Notes: generated by a model not told the origin, from the letters alone. Shown: positions 18,649-27,927, counted from the stretch's first letter. The stretch: 64,000 nucleotides of DNA from Acinetobacter genomosp. 15BJ (GCF_000400715.1 NZ_KE007345.1:134351-198350); one strand, 5' to 3'. Numbers and translations are program-made.

Positions 18649-18661
18649 TTGCGATCAGATC
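18642..18661 (+). terminator. Hairpin at the end of the MocR gene
   Basis: A perfect 8-bp stem (GATCTGAT/ATCAGATC) with a 4-base loop spans the MocR stop codon. The following sequence lacks a solid T-run, so termination is uncertain. Confidence 0.4.
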
Positions 18662-18706
18662 AATAACTTTATAAACTTTAACCACTCTCTAGCATACTGA
18701 TCACTC

Positions 18707-19495
18707 ATGACCAAACAATTTGCTGTAATTGGAAATCCGATTGAACAATCCCGCTCACCTGAACTTCACCATGCGTTCGCAGCAAAAACTGGGGTCGACC
18801 TACACTATAAAAAAATCCTTGCACCCTTAGATGGTTTTGAAAATGTCGCCAAAGATTTCTTTGCGCATAACGGCATCGGCATGAATGTAACTGTACCTTT
18901 TAAAGAACAAGCCTTTGCTCTTTGCGACCAACTGACTGAACGTGCCAAGATCGCCAAAGCAGTAAATACGTTGTGGATGCAGGACGGCAAACTGTATGGT
19001 GATAATACCGATGGCCAAGGCTTAGTTGCAGCAATTCAGGCGTTGGGCTGGGAACTTAAAGAGAGCCGTATTTTAATTTTAGGTGCTGGTGGTGCAACCC
19101 GTGGTGTGATCTATCCGTTGGTACAGGCAGGTGCAAAACAGATTGTTATTGCTAACCGCACCCTCGCCCGTGCTGAGCAATTGCATGCAGATTTAAAAGA
19201 TGCAGTCCCGCAAACAGAGCTAAAAACCATTGGCTTAGATCAATTGACAGGTGAATTTGATCTTGTGATTAATGCGACATCCGCAAGTTTAACTGGAGAT
19301 ACACTACAACTGCCTGAAAGCTTAGTGTTCCATCATGCTTATGAAATGGCTTATGGCAAACCATCCAGCTTTCTAGATCAGGCCAAACAACGCCAAATCC
19401 CTTCTACTGATGGTTTCGGTATGCTGGTCGGCCAAGCAATTGAAGCATTTTCGATCTGGAACGGGGTAAAACCAGAACTAAAAGACTTTTTATAA
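18707..19495 (+). CDS. aroE: Shikimate dehydrogenase
   Basis: AroE reduces 3-dehydroshikimate with NADPH in aromatic amino acid synthesis. Substrate-binding NPIEQSRSP lies at residues ~10-18. The NADP-binding glycine motif GAGGATRGV is near 126, with ANRT just after it (the Asn-Arg-Thr NADP phosphate clamp). The catalytic Lys lies in the VTVPFKEQ segment. At 262 aa the length is normal. It is monocistronic here. Confidence 0.95.
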   Translation: MTKQFAVIGNPIEQSRSPELHHAFAAKTGVDLHYKKILAPLDGFENVAKDFFAHNGIGMNVTVPFKEQAFALCDQLTERAKIAKAVNTLWMQDGKLYGDNTDGQGLVAAIQALGWELKESRILILGAGGATRGVIYPLVQAGAKQIVIANRTLARAEQLHADLKDAVPQTELKTIGLDQLTGEFDLVINATSASLTGDTLQLPESLVFHHAYEMAYGKPSSFLDQAKQRQIPSTDGFGMLVGQAIEAFSIWNGVKPELKDFL

Positions 19496-19513
19496 TCTTC
19501 AAAGCACAAAAAT

Positions 19514-19541
19514 AAAAAACCTGCACTTTGCAGGTTTTTTT
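19514..19541 (+). terminator. Terminator after aroE (bidirectional)
   Basis: The stem AAAAACCTGCA/TGCAGGTTTTT with a 3-base loop and T-run is also usable by the convergent lipoprotein gene ending at 19558. Confidence 0.88.
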
Positions 19542-19557
19542 ATGAAGGATAAAGAAA

Positions 19558-21885
19558 TTATTTAACTGTCAGCATTTTCTGATAAACCTCTTTGAAAATC
19601 TCATAATCAATAAATTCGTTATGCTCGATTTTTAAAGACTGAATCGACTTTTCAGACAATTTATTCCTACGGGCATCCACATACACTTGCCCTAAGATAT
19701 TTGCGGTTTGTCCAAGTAAGACTTTTTCCTCACTTGAAGCGCCATTCTCTTGTTCGAACTGGATTTGATATTGCTTGGCAAATAACTGCTGTGGTTGCTT
19801 ATATTGCGCTTGTAGCTTTTTCCACGCTTGGCGATCTGTATCACCACGCATAGCATCCAGTACAATACGATTCACTGCTTGCCCCAGTTTGTCATCAAAC
19901 TGATCTTCGTTTTCAAGATGATGTTTCTTCTGTAAAGCTTCAATGCTTTGCAGGGCTTTCCCTTTTGGATTATAAACCTCTTCATTGGCATACCAGTATG
20001 CATATACAGTAGCAATTTCTTGCAGCTCTTGACTTGAATAACGCTGTACAATTTGTGGTGCACTTTCTGTCAATTTCGCAATGAATACTGCTTTATAGGT
20101 TTGATCATAAGCATGCGTTGCATCATAGCGTTGTTCCGCAATTACTTTCAGTTGATCTTCCAAAGACATGGTATATGGTTCTGCTGAACGTTCTTGAACC
20201 CCTGCTTGACCTAATTTCTCAGAGAAACTGTTCACTGCTTGTTCCAGCATCGAGCCTTTGCTTGCTTCTGACCAACTCTTCGCGCGTTTCAATTGTGCCT
20301 GATCAATTGGGGTGGCTTTGCCATAATTTGAAATCAACATATCTGCTTTGACACTAAACCGTGACTTCAATTCAGATAAGCCATAGTTCAAATCATAGTC
20401 TAATTTAACCGCACGCCCTTGAGCATCCAAGCCGACATCCATAACAAATGGATTTCGTTTCTCAACTGGTGGCAATGCTTTTGCAATATCCGCTTGATGC
20501 TTAATCCAAAGCGCCTTAAATGCCTGATCATCAATAAATTGATTTTGATCATATGCAGCAAACTGTTTTTCGACAGCTTGTAATTTAGTGATATAACTCA
20601 AGAAACCAGATTCTGCTTTCTGCTCACCAAAGACATCAATGTCATACATACTTTGGCAATATTGCGCATCACCATATGTGATTTTCGGCGTATTTTGCAG
20701 GGCTGTACATTGCTCCTCAGTTAAACCCGCCTGTTCATCTTCAGCGACAGTGGCATCAACCGTACTATCATCCGCAGCAGCCTCGGCATAGGCCTTCTGC
20801 GCTGCTTGTGTTACATCTTCCGCCGCATCTGCGCTCTCATCAGCATAATCTTCTTCGGCATCTTCAACACCAAAATGTTTATTCACCAACCGATACAGTT
20901 CTTGGCTCACCACACTAGCATCATCAGCCGAATCTTTCTTATCCAACAATGAAGCGGCTTTAGTTGATTTAGATGAGCTTGCAGCATCAACTTCATTGGC
21001 AATCAGTTTCTCAAGATTCTCTTCTTTAATATTGAGAACACTTTGCATGAAGTATTTTTCATTGACCTTGCTATACAAATTGGCTTGTAAAATCAGTTCT
21101 TCAATTGAGCTTTTTAAACGGATTTTCTCGACCACACCAGCTGCTTGATCAGCAGAAGAAACCGATAGGGCTTGAATGTTATTTTGATCTGCAAGACGGT
21201 AATAGACAGCGCCAGAAGCTTTCACATATTCAGCAAATTTCTTGTAATCCACTTGCTTGAACATATCCTGATACTTGGAAAAATCTAAATAAGCCAGATT
21301 ATTTTGACTATCTTTATTGACTAAATAGGGCATCAAAGCAAAGTAATTGATATAAAACTTATAGTTATTTAAATCTAATACCATCGGTATTTTAGCTTGT
21401 ACCAGCAAAGTTGGCTTTTCATAACGTGCTGTCAGGTTAAATGAGCCCATTTTCTGACGATAATGCACTGAACCATCATACTCAAACTGCATGTCATTGA
21501 GAACATTGGCCATAATTTGGGTGAACTTATCGACTTTAGATTGACCATAGCTTTTTTGTTCTTGTTCAAGCGCAACATACAACGCCTGTTTCTGTTTACT
21601 GTTTAAATTAACCTTTTGATCTCGTAGATACTGATCAACTTTTTGTTTGAGCACTGCATCTAAAGGTGCATTGTCTACTTTGGTATTTGTGTTATTTTGC
21701 TGCGGTTCAACCTGAATATTAAATTTGCCACGGTAATCATAGCTTGGATATTCATACATCGCATTAATACTATTAATTGCCTTCTGTTCCAGATTAGTAG
21801 ATGCTGAATTGGTTTTAATGACATGTTGTGAACATGCAGAAAGACTTAGACCCATTAAGCATAAAGTTAAATATTTTATACGCAT
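19558..21885 (-). CDS. Large lipoprotein of unknown function
   Basis: From ATG 21885 the protein is 775 aa and begins with a lipoprotein signal peptide ending in LSLSAC. The five codons upstream (GTG 21900) would only extend it before the signal. The mature protein is rich in Gln, Lys and Asp. It has an acidic Ala/Asp/Glu low-complexity stretch around 340-385 and two cysteines around 390-410 (EEQCTALQN, AQYCQSMYDID). No enzyme motif is visible. A periplasm-facing lipoprotein fits. I do not recognise the family; it may be Acinetobacter-restricted. Confidence 0.85.
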   Translation of the reverse strand: MRIKYLTLCLMGLSLSACSQHVIKTNSASTNLEQKAINSINAMYEYPSYDYRGKFNIQVEPQQNNTNTKVDNAPLDAVLKQKVDQYLRDQKVNLNSKQKQALYVALEQEQKSYGQSKVDKFTQIMANVLNDMQFEYDGSVHYRQKMGSFNLTARYEKPTLLVQAKIPMVLDLNNYKFYINYFALMPYLVNKDSQNNLAYLDFSKYQDMFKQVDYKKFAEYVKASGAVYYRLADQNNIQALSVSSADQAAGVVEKIRLKSSIEELILQANLYSKVNEKYFMQSVLNIKEENLEKLIANEVDAASSSKSTKAASLLDKKDSADDASVVSQELYRLVNKHFGVEDAEEDYADESADAAEDVTQAAQKAYAEAAADDSTVDATVAEDEQAGLTEEQCTALQNTPKITYGDAQYCQSMYDIDVFGEQKAESGFLSYITKLQAVEKQFAAYDQNQFIDDQAFKALWIKHQADIAKALPPVEKRNPFVMDVGLDAQGRAVKLDYDLNYGLSELKSRFSVKADMLISNYGKATPIDQAQLKRAKSWSEASKGSMLEQAVNSFSEKLGQAGVQERSAEPYTMSLEDQLKVIAEQRYDATHAYDQTYKAVFIAKLTESAPQIVQRYSSQELQEIATVYAYWYANEEVYNPKGKALQSIEALQKKHHLENEDQFDDKLGQAVNRIVLDAMRGDTDRQAWKKLQAQYKQPQQLFAKQYQIQFEQENGASSEEKVLLGQTANILGQVYVDARRNKLSEKSIQSLKIEHNEFIDYEIFKEVYQKMLTVK

Positions 21886-22123
21886 AGCTTTACCAAACAC
21901 CTTTATATCATTATATTTTCAAGTATAAAATTGAGTACTTTTCACGTTTAAAATCAGTTTTGAGACCAATAGAAAAGTGATTTTTTACAAATCTCCCTTT
22001 TAGGAAATTCGCTTTTCTGACATTCTTTTCCCTAGTGGTTATCAATGTATTTTTATCACCATTATGAATAATCAAAGTATCGAAACAGATAATCCAAAAT
22101 GATTCAAATACAGGATTAAGATT

Positions 22124-23947
22124 ATGCCAGCTTATAAAGCCCCGCTCCGTGATATTCGTTTCTTAATGAACGAAATGTTAGATTATCCAGCACATTACCA
22201 AACTTTGACAAGTGGTCAAAATGCGGATGCTGAAACAGTTGATATGATTCTTGAAGGTGCGGCAGATTATTGCGAAAACGTACTTTCTCCACTCAATCAA
22301 TCAGGTGACGAAGAAGGCTGTACTTTTAACAACGGCGAAGTGACAACGCCAAAAGGCTTTAAAGAAGCGTATGACCAATTCGTCATGGGTGGTTGGCAAG
22401 GTCTTTCTTATCCAGAAGAGTTTGGTGGTCAAGGCTTGCCGATGTCTTTAAACCTGATCAAATCTGAGATGATGGGAACGGCGAACTGGTCATTCACCAT
22501 GTATCCAGGTTTAAGTACTGGCTGTATGAACACGATCATGCAGTTTGGTACAGATGAGCAAAAAAATACCTATATGCCTAAACTGGTTGAAGGGACTTGG
22601 TCAGGCACGATGTGCTTAACTGAACCACAATGTGGTACAGACTTAGGTCAAGTTAAAACTAAAGCAGAACCTGCTGCTGATGGCACCTACAAAATCTCTG
22701 GGACTAAAATCTTCATCTCTGCAGGTGAGCACGATTTAACAGATAACATTATTCACATCGTATTGGCTCGCCTTCCAGATGCGCCAGCAGGTACACGTGG
22801 TATTTCTTTATTCATCGTACCTAAGTTCATCCCAACTGCGGATGGTGGCGTAGGTGAGCGTAATACTGTTTCTTGTGGTTCAATCGAACACAAGATGGGG
22901 ATCAAAGCCTCTGCAACTGCAGTGCTTAACTTTGACAATGCAACAGGTTACCTGATCGGTGAAATCAACAAAGGTTTACATGCCATGTTTACCTTTATGA
23001 ACACTGCTCGTATCGGTACAGCAGTTCAAGGTATTGCACACGCTGAACTTTCGTTCCAAGGTGCTTTACCGTATGCAAAAGACCGTATGTCTATGCGTGC
23101 CCTTTCTGGCAAGAAAGAGCCTGAGCGTGTAGGTGATGCGATTATTCACCATGCTGATGTTCGTCGTATGTTGTTAACGCAAAAAGCAATTGCTGAAGGC
23201 GGCCGCTCAATGATCTATCATGCTGCAAAACTTGCAGACAAAATGACAGATGCATTGGTCAATGGCGATCAAGCAGCATATGAAGCTTATGATGACAAAC
23301 TTGGTTTCTATACACCTATTCTTAAAGGCTTCTTGACTGAGCTTGGCTTAGAAGCAGCAAACCACGGTATGCAAGTATACGGCGGTCATGGCTATATCCG
23401 TGAATGGGGTATGGAACAAATCGCACGTGATGCTCGTATCTCAACCTTGTACGAAGGTACCACAGGTATTCAAGCACTCGACTTAATTGGTCGTAAAGTA
23501 CTTTTAAGCTCAAAAGGTAAAGTTGTTCGTGACTATACTGCTGAAATCTTAAAGTTCTGCGCTGCACATGCACGTAACAAGTATCTGCGTCGTTTTGCTT
23601 GGGACTTAACTAAGCTTTGCGCACAATGGAATACCCTAACTGTCCGTATCATGCTTGCTGCACGCAAAGACCGTGACATCGTTTCTTCAGCTTCTGTTGA
23701 TTTCTTGATGTTCTCTGGTTATGTGATGATGGCTTACTTCTGGGCACAACAAGCAGTGATTGCTTCTGAGAAATTAGAAGCAGGTGATGGCATCGAAACA
23801 CCTGAATTCTATAAAGCAAAAATCAAAGTTGCAGATTTCTACTTCGACCGTCTATTGCCTCGTGCGCAAGGACATGCAGAATCTATGGTATCAACCTCTC
23901 GCACTTTGACTTCACTTGCACCTGAACACTTCAGCTTCGACTACTAA
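22124..23947 (+). CDS. Acyl-CoA dehydrogenase with C-terminal extension domain
   Basis: This FAD enzyme catalyses the first dehydrogenation of fatty-acid beta-oxidation. Visible motifs include MCLTEPQCGTDLG (flavin/substrate loop), KISGTKIFISAGEHD and the C-terminal GGHGYIREWGMEQIARDARI with YEGTTGIQALDLIGRK, where the EGT Glu is the usual catalytic-base region. At 607 aa it belongs to the longer FadE-like class with an extra C-terminal domain, common in Pseudomonas and Acinetobacter. It is transcribed alone and ends in a strong terminator. Confidence 0.93.
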   Translation: MPAYKAPLRDIRFLMNEMLDYPAHYQTLTSGQNADAETVDMILEGAADYCENVLSPLNQSGDEEGCTFNNGEVTTPKGFKEAYDQFVMGGWQGLSYPEEFGGQGLPMSLNLIKSEMMGTANWSFTMYPGLSTGCMNTIMQFGTDEQKNTYMPKLVEGTWSGTMCLTEPQCGTDLGQVKTKAEPAADGTYKISGTKIFISAGEHDLTDNIIHIVLARLPDAPAGTRGISLFIVPKFIPTADGGVGERNTVSCGSIEHKMGIKASATAVLNFDNATGYLIGEINKGLHAMFTFMNTARIGTAVQGIAHAELSFQGALPYAKDRMSMRALSGKKEPERVGDAIIHHADVRRMLLTQKAIAEGGRSMIYHAAKLADKMTDALVNGDQAAYEAYDDKLGFYTPILKGFLTELGLEAANHGMQVYGGHGYIREWGMEQIARDARISTLYEGTTGIQALDLIGRKVLLSSKGKVVRDYTAEILKFCAAHARNKYLRRFAWDLTKLCAQWNTLTVRIMLAARKDRDIVSSASVDFLMFSGYVMMAYFWAQQAVIASEKLEAGDGIETPEFYKAKIKVADFYFDRLLPRAQGHAESMVSTSRTLTSLAPEHFSFDY

Positions 23948-23964
23948 CTACTAATCGACACTGT

Positions 23965-23999
23965 AATCAAAAAGAGCGCTTAATGCGCTCTTTTTGATT
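23965..23999 (+). terminator. Terminator after acyl-CoA dehydrogenase gene
   Basis: A 15-bp perfect inverted repeat (AATCAAAAAGAGCGC and its complement) has a 5-base loop and a T-run within the right arm. It is symmetric, so it also serves the convergent lipoprotein gene. Confidence 0.92.
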
Positions 24000-24013
24000 T
24001 TGAATACAGATTA

Positions 24014-24691
24014 TTATTCAACTTTCTTAAACACATAGGCTTGTTCTGGGAATGGATACTCTTTAAAAAACTTACGGTTACGCCCATTATCGCCATTCCA
24101 AATCTTATCCAGATCCATCACCAAGTCCTGATTCGGACTGACTTGATAATACAAGTTAACATCCGCAGCATCACAGCGAATCATAATTTCATTCAGTTCT
24201 TTATGCACATGCCACTGGACCTGCTTACAGGTCTGCTCAATCTTGGCAATATTACGTGACGGATCTGAGCCAAGGCGGCTAAAACTGGTATTGGTCCAGA
24301 ATACAGAGCCATCATCCATTAAATTCAGAATATATTCTGCTTCTTTCTCGTTATTGACACAGCCCGCAAATGCATCGCTACATGGAATACGCGCATGATA
24401 ACGACCCGCATACACCAAATCGGCTTCTGAAGGTTTACTCAAATTATTTTTACGATCCGCAGAATACGGCAATGTTGCTTGACCAGCCACTTGGGTCAAT
24501 GACAACCCTTGTGTATCAGATGCAACTGGCTCCTGTTCATCGGCCAGTACTTCGCTCGCATTACGACTCGATTGCATCTGGGCTTGTTGCTTCATTGGCT
24601 CGGGATGATGGCTATCACAAGCACTCAAACCAAGACTCAATAGAACTCCTACACTCACATACTGTAAGAATAACCTGAACTGCATATTCAT
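24014..24691 (-). CDS. Lipoprotein, NlpE-like in its core (weak)
   Basis: The 225-aa protein has a lipoprotein signal (LLSLGLSAC) followed by a ~65-residue Gln/Ser/Asp-rich linker. The core begins YAGRYHARIPCSDAFAGC and continues with YILNLMDDGSVFW, which loosely recalls the NlpE N-terminal fold (Y-x-G-x-x-P-C-x-x-C followed by a T-L-x-L-x-x-D-G strand). The cysteine spacing differs from the classic CxxC, so the assignment is tentative. An internal pair, CKQVQWHVHKELNEIMIRC, could form a disulfide. It is likely anchored at the outer membrane. Confidence 0.75.
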   Translation of the reverse strand: MNMQFRLFLQYVSVGVLLSLGLSACDSHHPEPMKQQAQMQSSRNASEVLADEQEPVASDTQGLSLTQVAGQATLPYSADRKNNLSKPSEADLVYAGRYHARIPCSDAFAGCVNNEKEAEYILNLMDDGSVFWTNTSFSRLGSDPSRNIAKIEQTCKQVQWHVHKELNEIMIRCDAADVNLYYQVSPNQDLVMDLDKIWNGDNGRNRKFFKEYPFPEQAYVFKKVE

Positions 24692-25030
24692 AAATCTCTA
24701 ACATCAATATCGTTATCGCGTGCTTTTCACAAACAGACCCCGAAGCTCGGAAAATATAGGGATCATTGCCGTGCTCGTCTATTCCCCAAATGGGTAATAG
24801 CCAATGCGATAGGACTGAAATAGCAAATTGACAAAGCAGTATGCTTTAATTCGGTGCATTTTAGGCGATACTGTTGGTTTTTCCATCAAGGATTTACACA
24901 ACTTAACTAATTTCCCATCTGTTTAAACTTTAAAAAACTCAGTTCGACCCTATTTCTTAATTAACAGCATCCTAAACTGAAATAATTTAATTTTTTACTG
25001 CTGTTTCACGAATTTAAGGAGAAAAACTCG
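24692..25030. other. Divergent intergenic region
   Basis: These 339 bases separate the lipoprotein gene and the divergent PspC gene and must hold both promoters. A TTGACA hexamer is present around 24828, but no well-spaced -10 follows it. The PspC ribosome site (AAGGAGA) is strong. I see no coding frame or clear RNA structure. Confidence 0.4.
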
Positions 25031-25300
25031 ATGGCCAACTCTGGTTTATATCGCTCAAACCAACAAAGCATGATCGCTGGTGTGATGGGCGGTATTGCGG
25101 AACGATTTGGTTGGAACGCAAATTTATTACGCCTGATCTTTGTTGTGATCTCACTCATGAGTGCAGCCTTCCCGGGTATTTTAGTCTATTTGATTTTATG
25201 GTTGGTGATTCCAAAACAGCAGCAAGCGCGTATTGATCACGTACAAGGTTATTCACAACCTGTAAAAACAGTGTATGAAGACCAAGGCATAAAACGTTAA
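25031..25300 (+). CDS. PspC domain-containing protein
   Basis: The 89-aa protein contains one PspC domain: YRSNQQSMIAGVMGGIAERFG, then NLLRLIFVVISLMSAAFPGILVYLILWLVIP with a single membrane helix pair. In enterobacteria PspC senses envelope stress and works with PspA and PspB, but neither is adjacent here. A stand-alone PspC protein is common in Acinetobacter. A strong AAGGAG site precedes the ATG. Confidence 0.92.
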   Translation: MANSGLYRSNQQSMIAGVMGGIAERFGWNANLLRLIFVVISLMSAAFPGILVYLILWLVIPKQQQARIDHVQGYSQPVKTVYEDQGIKR

Positions 25301-25321
25301 TTTTCGGTTACCTTTTTGGTC

Positions 25322-25364
25322 GCTACGGTTGAAATTACCCCTAATCCAACCGTAGCTTTTTTTT
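25322..25364 (+). terminator. Terminator after the PspC gene (bidirectional)
   Basis: A perfect 9-bp stem (GCTACGGTT/AACCGTAGC) with a 17-base loop is followed by eight T. It lies between convergent genes. Confidence 0.85.
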
Positions 25365-25373
25365 ACCTAAAAT

Positions 25374-26474
25374 TTAGGCTTGACGATTGAGTAACTGTTG
25401 CAAAGCCGCAATCATATCCGCACGGCTGATAATCCCAATCAAGCGCTGTTCTTCAATCACGGGAATATAGTTGAATGACTTTTCTACAAAGTAAGGCACC
25501 AAATCCTGAATTGGCTGCGTAGGGCTGACCGTCACGACTTTATGGCTCATGATTTGTCGCACATAATGCTGCCAAGAGTTTCTTGGATCTGTTGCACCCT
25601 TAAACCATTCAACCACTTCATATAAGGCCAAAGTCCCAACCAAATGCTCTTCCGCATTCACCACTGGTAAACTCATTAAATTCACTGCTTTGAACTTGTC
25701 TAAGGCCTGATGAATGTCATCATGCTCATGCAGTTTAATCACATCTCGGCTCATAATATCTTGGCAGACGAATGAGTTAATCAAGCGCTCGTTGGCATGC
25801 GATTGTGCCTCTAAAATAATTTTTTCTAAATCGTACTGGCTAATATCCAAGAGTTCAGTGTGATGCTCTAAAGCATATTCAATATCTTTCGGTTGAATCG
25901 AGACTTTCTGGGTGGGTGTCGGGTCTTTAGATCGCTCATTCACATGGGCGGTGAGTGGGTAATAGCGTCCAATCAACCGGTTGAAGAACACTGCAAACAA
26001 CAATAATAAAATCGAGTTCAGTAATACTGGGTACAAAATGAAATGGAACCCCAAGCGATGGACTGCTTCTCCCCCCAATACCGCAGTAATCGCCACTGCA
26101 CCACTGGGTGGATGTAAAGAGTCTGTTGTCATCATCAAGAATATCGCCAACCCAACCGCAACGCTAAAAGCACTGGTTAAATCGGGTAGGTATTGTGTAC
26201 AGGCGACGCCAATGAATCCTGCAAGCGTATTACCCACAATAACATTCCAAGGCTGCGCCAACGGACTGTTGGGTACTGCAAATAGCAGCACAGAAGATGC
26301 ACCCATCGGGGCGATATACCATGCATTCATGCCACCTAGGACATACCAGCTAATCAAGGAGGAAATCGCCAAACCACATAAAGCCCCGAGACCAGAGAGC
26401 ATCCTCTCTTTTAAAGGCAGTACTTTATAATTCGGTTTTAGAAAATTTAGCCAGTCTGATTGGGTCAAGCTCAC
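25374..26474 (-). CDS. HPP family membrane protein with C-terminal CBS domains
   Basis: The N-terminal ~180 residues hold four membrane segments and the name-giving HPP motif in MTTDSLHPPSGAVA, with MGASSVLLFAVPNSPLAQPWN before it. The C-terminal part holds two CBS domains (from about 235: CQDIMSRDVIKLHEHD, and IMSHKVVTVSPTQPIQDLV with IGIISRADMIAAL). Plant and cyanobacterial HPP proteins transport nitrite, while the role of CBS-fused forms is unproven. Translation starts at GTG 26474, with AAGG seven bases upstream. Its promoter region carries one copy of the 67-bp repeat. Confidence 0.92.
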   Translation of the reverse strand: MSLTQSDWLNFLKPNYKVLPLKERMLSGLGALCGLAISSLISWYVLGGMNAWYIAPMGASSVLLFAVPNSPLAQPWNVIVGNTLAGFIGVACTQYLPDLTSAFSVAVGLAIFLMMTTDSLHPPSGAVAITAVLGGEAVHRLGFHFILYPVLLNSILLLLFAVFFNRLIGRYYPLTAHVNERSKDPTPTQKVSIQPKDIEYALEHHTELLDISQYDLEKIILEAQSHANERLINSFVCQDIMSRDVIKLHEHDDIHQALDKFKAVNLMSLPVVNAEEHLVGTLALYEVVEWFKGATDPRNSWQHYVRQIMSHKVVTVSPTQPIQDLVPYFVEKSFNYIPVIEEQRLIGIISRADMIAALQQLLNRQA

Positions 26475-26486
26475 AATGCACCTTGC

Positions 26487-26553
26487 TGGATTTGCGTGGT
26501 TCTACTCGATGCAGCAGTATACGCTTACTCCGGCTTAAGGTGTATTTAAATTA
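26487..26553. repeat. 67-bp repeat, copy A (upstream of the HPP gene)
   Basis: This segment matches 27468-27534 without gaps at roughly 79 per cent identity, including a 16-base identical core (GTTCTACTCGATGCA plus one flanking base). On the minus strand both copies contain TATACT, a possible -10. Copy A lies immediately upstream of the HPP ribosome site. Confidence 0.7.
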
Positions 26554-26594
26554 CAGTTTTAAATAATAACTAAAGTTGCTCAGCCTAAATCTCA

Positions 26595-27011
26595 TTAATT
26601 TAAATATTCTTTTAGCTGCTCCACTCGCTCTGCATATTTCTGCATCGGACAAAATTCATACATCGGTGAACCAATATAAGCACCTGCATTCCGGCACTCT
26701 TGATCTACAAAATTTTTCCAGAGCTGTTGTGATTTCATGATGTCGTTATATCGTTCAGGCTGCTTATATTGCTTGCTCTGAATTTTAATTTGATCCAGTA
26801 ATTGTACGATCTGTTTGGTATAGCGTGTTTTAGCCCTTGTACTACAGATTTCCACCACTGCATTATTGATGTTACCCAACTTTAATTCTTGAATGGTTTC
26901 GTCAACACATTGGCTATAGGGATCAGTGGTTTTATCCTGTGCTTTGGCAAAAGCATGAGCACTCAAACACGTCATTGCAAGCAATACAACTGTGAACATT
27001 AATTTAGTCAT
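26595..27011 (-). CDS. LprI-type (DUF1311) exported protein
   Basis: From ATG 27011 the protein is 138 aa with a signal peptide (TKLMFTVVLLAMTCLSAHAFA). An upstream ATG at 27035 would add eight basic residues, but its ribosome site touches the codon. The mature part has the LprI-like layout of four cysteines: an N-terminal DPYSQCVDETIQ, and LWKNFVDQECRNAGAYIGSPMYEFCPMQKYAERVEQL, which matches the W-x-x-[YF]-x-D-x-x-C...GS...C...R pattern. LprI of Mycobacterium inhibits lysozyme; that role is not shown for this protein. Confidence 0.8.
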   Translation of the reverse strand: MTKLMFTVVLLAMTCLSAHAFAKAQDKTTDPYSQCVDETIQELKLGNINNAVVEICSTRAKTRYTKQIVQLLDQIKIQSKQYKQPERYNDIMKSQQLWKNFVDQECRNAGAYIGSPMYEFCPMQKYAERVEQLKEYLN

Positions 27012-27207
27012 GGATCTGCTCTTTGTTTTAATCATCTTCCAAAAATAGTCTCTAAGAAATATACACGGCCTATTTTTAAAACTTTGTGGCGGATAAACTT
27101 TTACCTTCTTCTTGTTATAAAACCATACAACAATGGATCAAAACATTATAGATATTTATTAAACAAAAACAGCTCAAATCATGAGCTGCTTATTCAAAAT
27201 GATAGTG

Positions 27208-27408
27208 TTAAGAAACTTTTGCCACATCCAACCATGTAAAGATATTTGCTACGCAATTGAGTTGAATAATCTGCTTGATTTTTAGATTGTTTAAATCCAG
27301 CTCTACAATGGTTTTTACTTGTGTATCATTAAGGAAAACGGTATCTGCTGCTGCATTAACCACTAAATGGCTTTTCGCAAGTTCTGTCGAATTGACGTTT
27401 GCGATCAC
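27208..27408 (-). CDS. Short reading frame, possible gene remnant
   Basis: This 66-codon frame starts at GTG, with AAGG just upstream but too close. It could read back a few more codons to an in-frame stop. The translation (ADTVFLNDTQVKTIVELDLN...) has no signal, motif or family that I recognise. It lies downstream of copy B of the 67-bp repeat, as the HPP gene lies downstream of copy A. It may be the remains of a once-complete gene, or chance. Confidence 0.25.
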   Translation of the reverse strand: MIANVNSTELAKSHLVVNAAADTVFLNDTQVKTIVELDLNNLKIKQIIQLNCVANIFTWLDVAKVS

Positions 27409-27927
27409 CTTGATTTGCAGACGCTTCCAGTTTTAACTATTAATCACATGCGCCACACCAGCGCTATCTGGAATCGCGTAGTTCTACTCGATGCAAAAGT
27501 ATACGCCCAGGTGCCATTAAGGCGTATTTAAATTGTATTTTTTTAACCATACGCAAATCGAACCACTGGGATAATTCATTTTTACTAATTCAGGTCATAT
27601 TTAAATAAAAGATATGTCTTTATGTATCTATCATTTTGATTTTTTCAGGGTTATTGATACTTTCAACAACATGTGTGTAATGAACACCCAGCATAAGCAA
27701 AATACCTCTAGCCACCGTCGAGCCAGTTGTTATTTTTATTTCCCATGATTTAGGAGCCCATATGATCTGACGGCGAGTTCACGGACTCTGTTTTAAGTTA
27801 CTTCTATTTTGCTGATTTGCTTAGGCTTCTTTTAATTTTTAATGCCTATTTTTTATTCTCTATTTCATTTAGCACATCAAAGCGTTTTAAAAATGGTTGT
27901 ATCTTCACGCTTTAATAAGGATATTGT
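27409..27927. other. Long intergenic region before the SLC13 transporter gene
   Basis: These 519 bases hold copy B of the 67-bp repeat (27468-27534), then AT-rich sequence. The stretch 27713-27790 is more GC-rich. There CCGTC (27714-27718) can pair with GACGG (27768-27772), and GAGTT/GACTC forms a small hairpin just after. It could be a structured mRNA leader for the transporter, but I match it to no known riboswitch. The transporter ribosome site is AAGGA, six bases before ATG 27928. Confidence 0.4.
27468..27534. repeat. 67-bp repeat, copy B
   Basis: This is the second copy of the segment at 26487-26553, in the same orientation, with about 14 differences spread mainly over the middle (positions 40-49). 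The inner hexamer TATACT on the minus strand is conserved. Confidence 0.7.

Noticed and set aside
25981..26430. 149-codon frame opposite the HPP gene.
   Set aside because: It is a shadow of the membrane-helix codons; no homology pattern or ribosome site.
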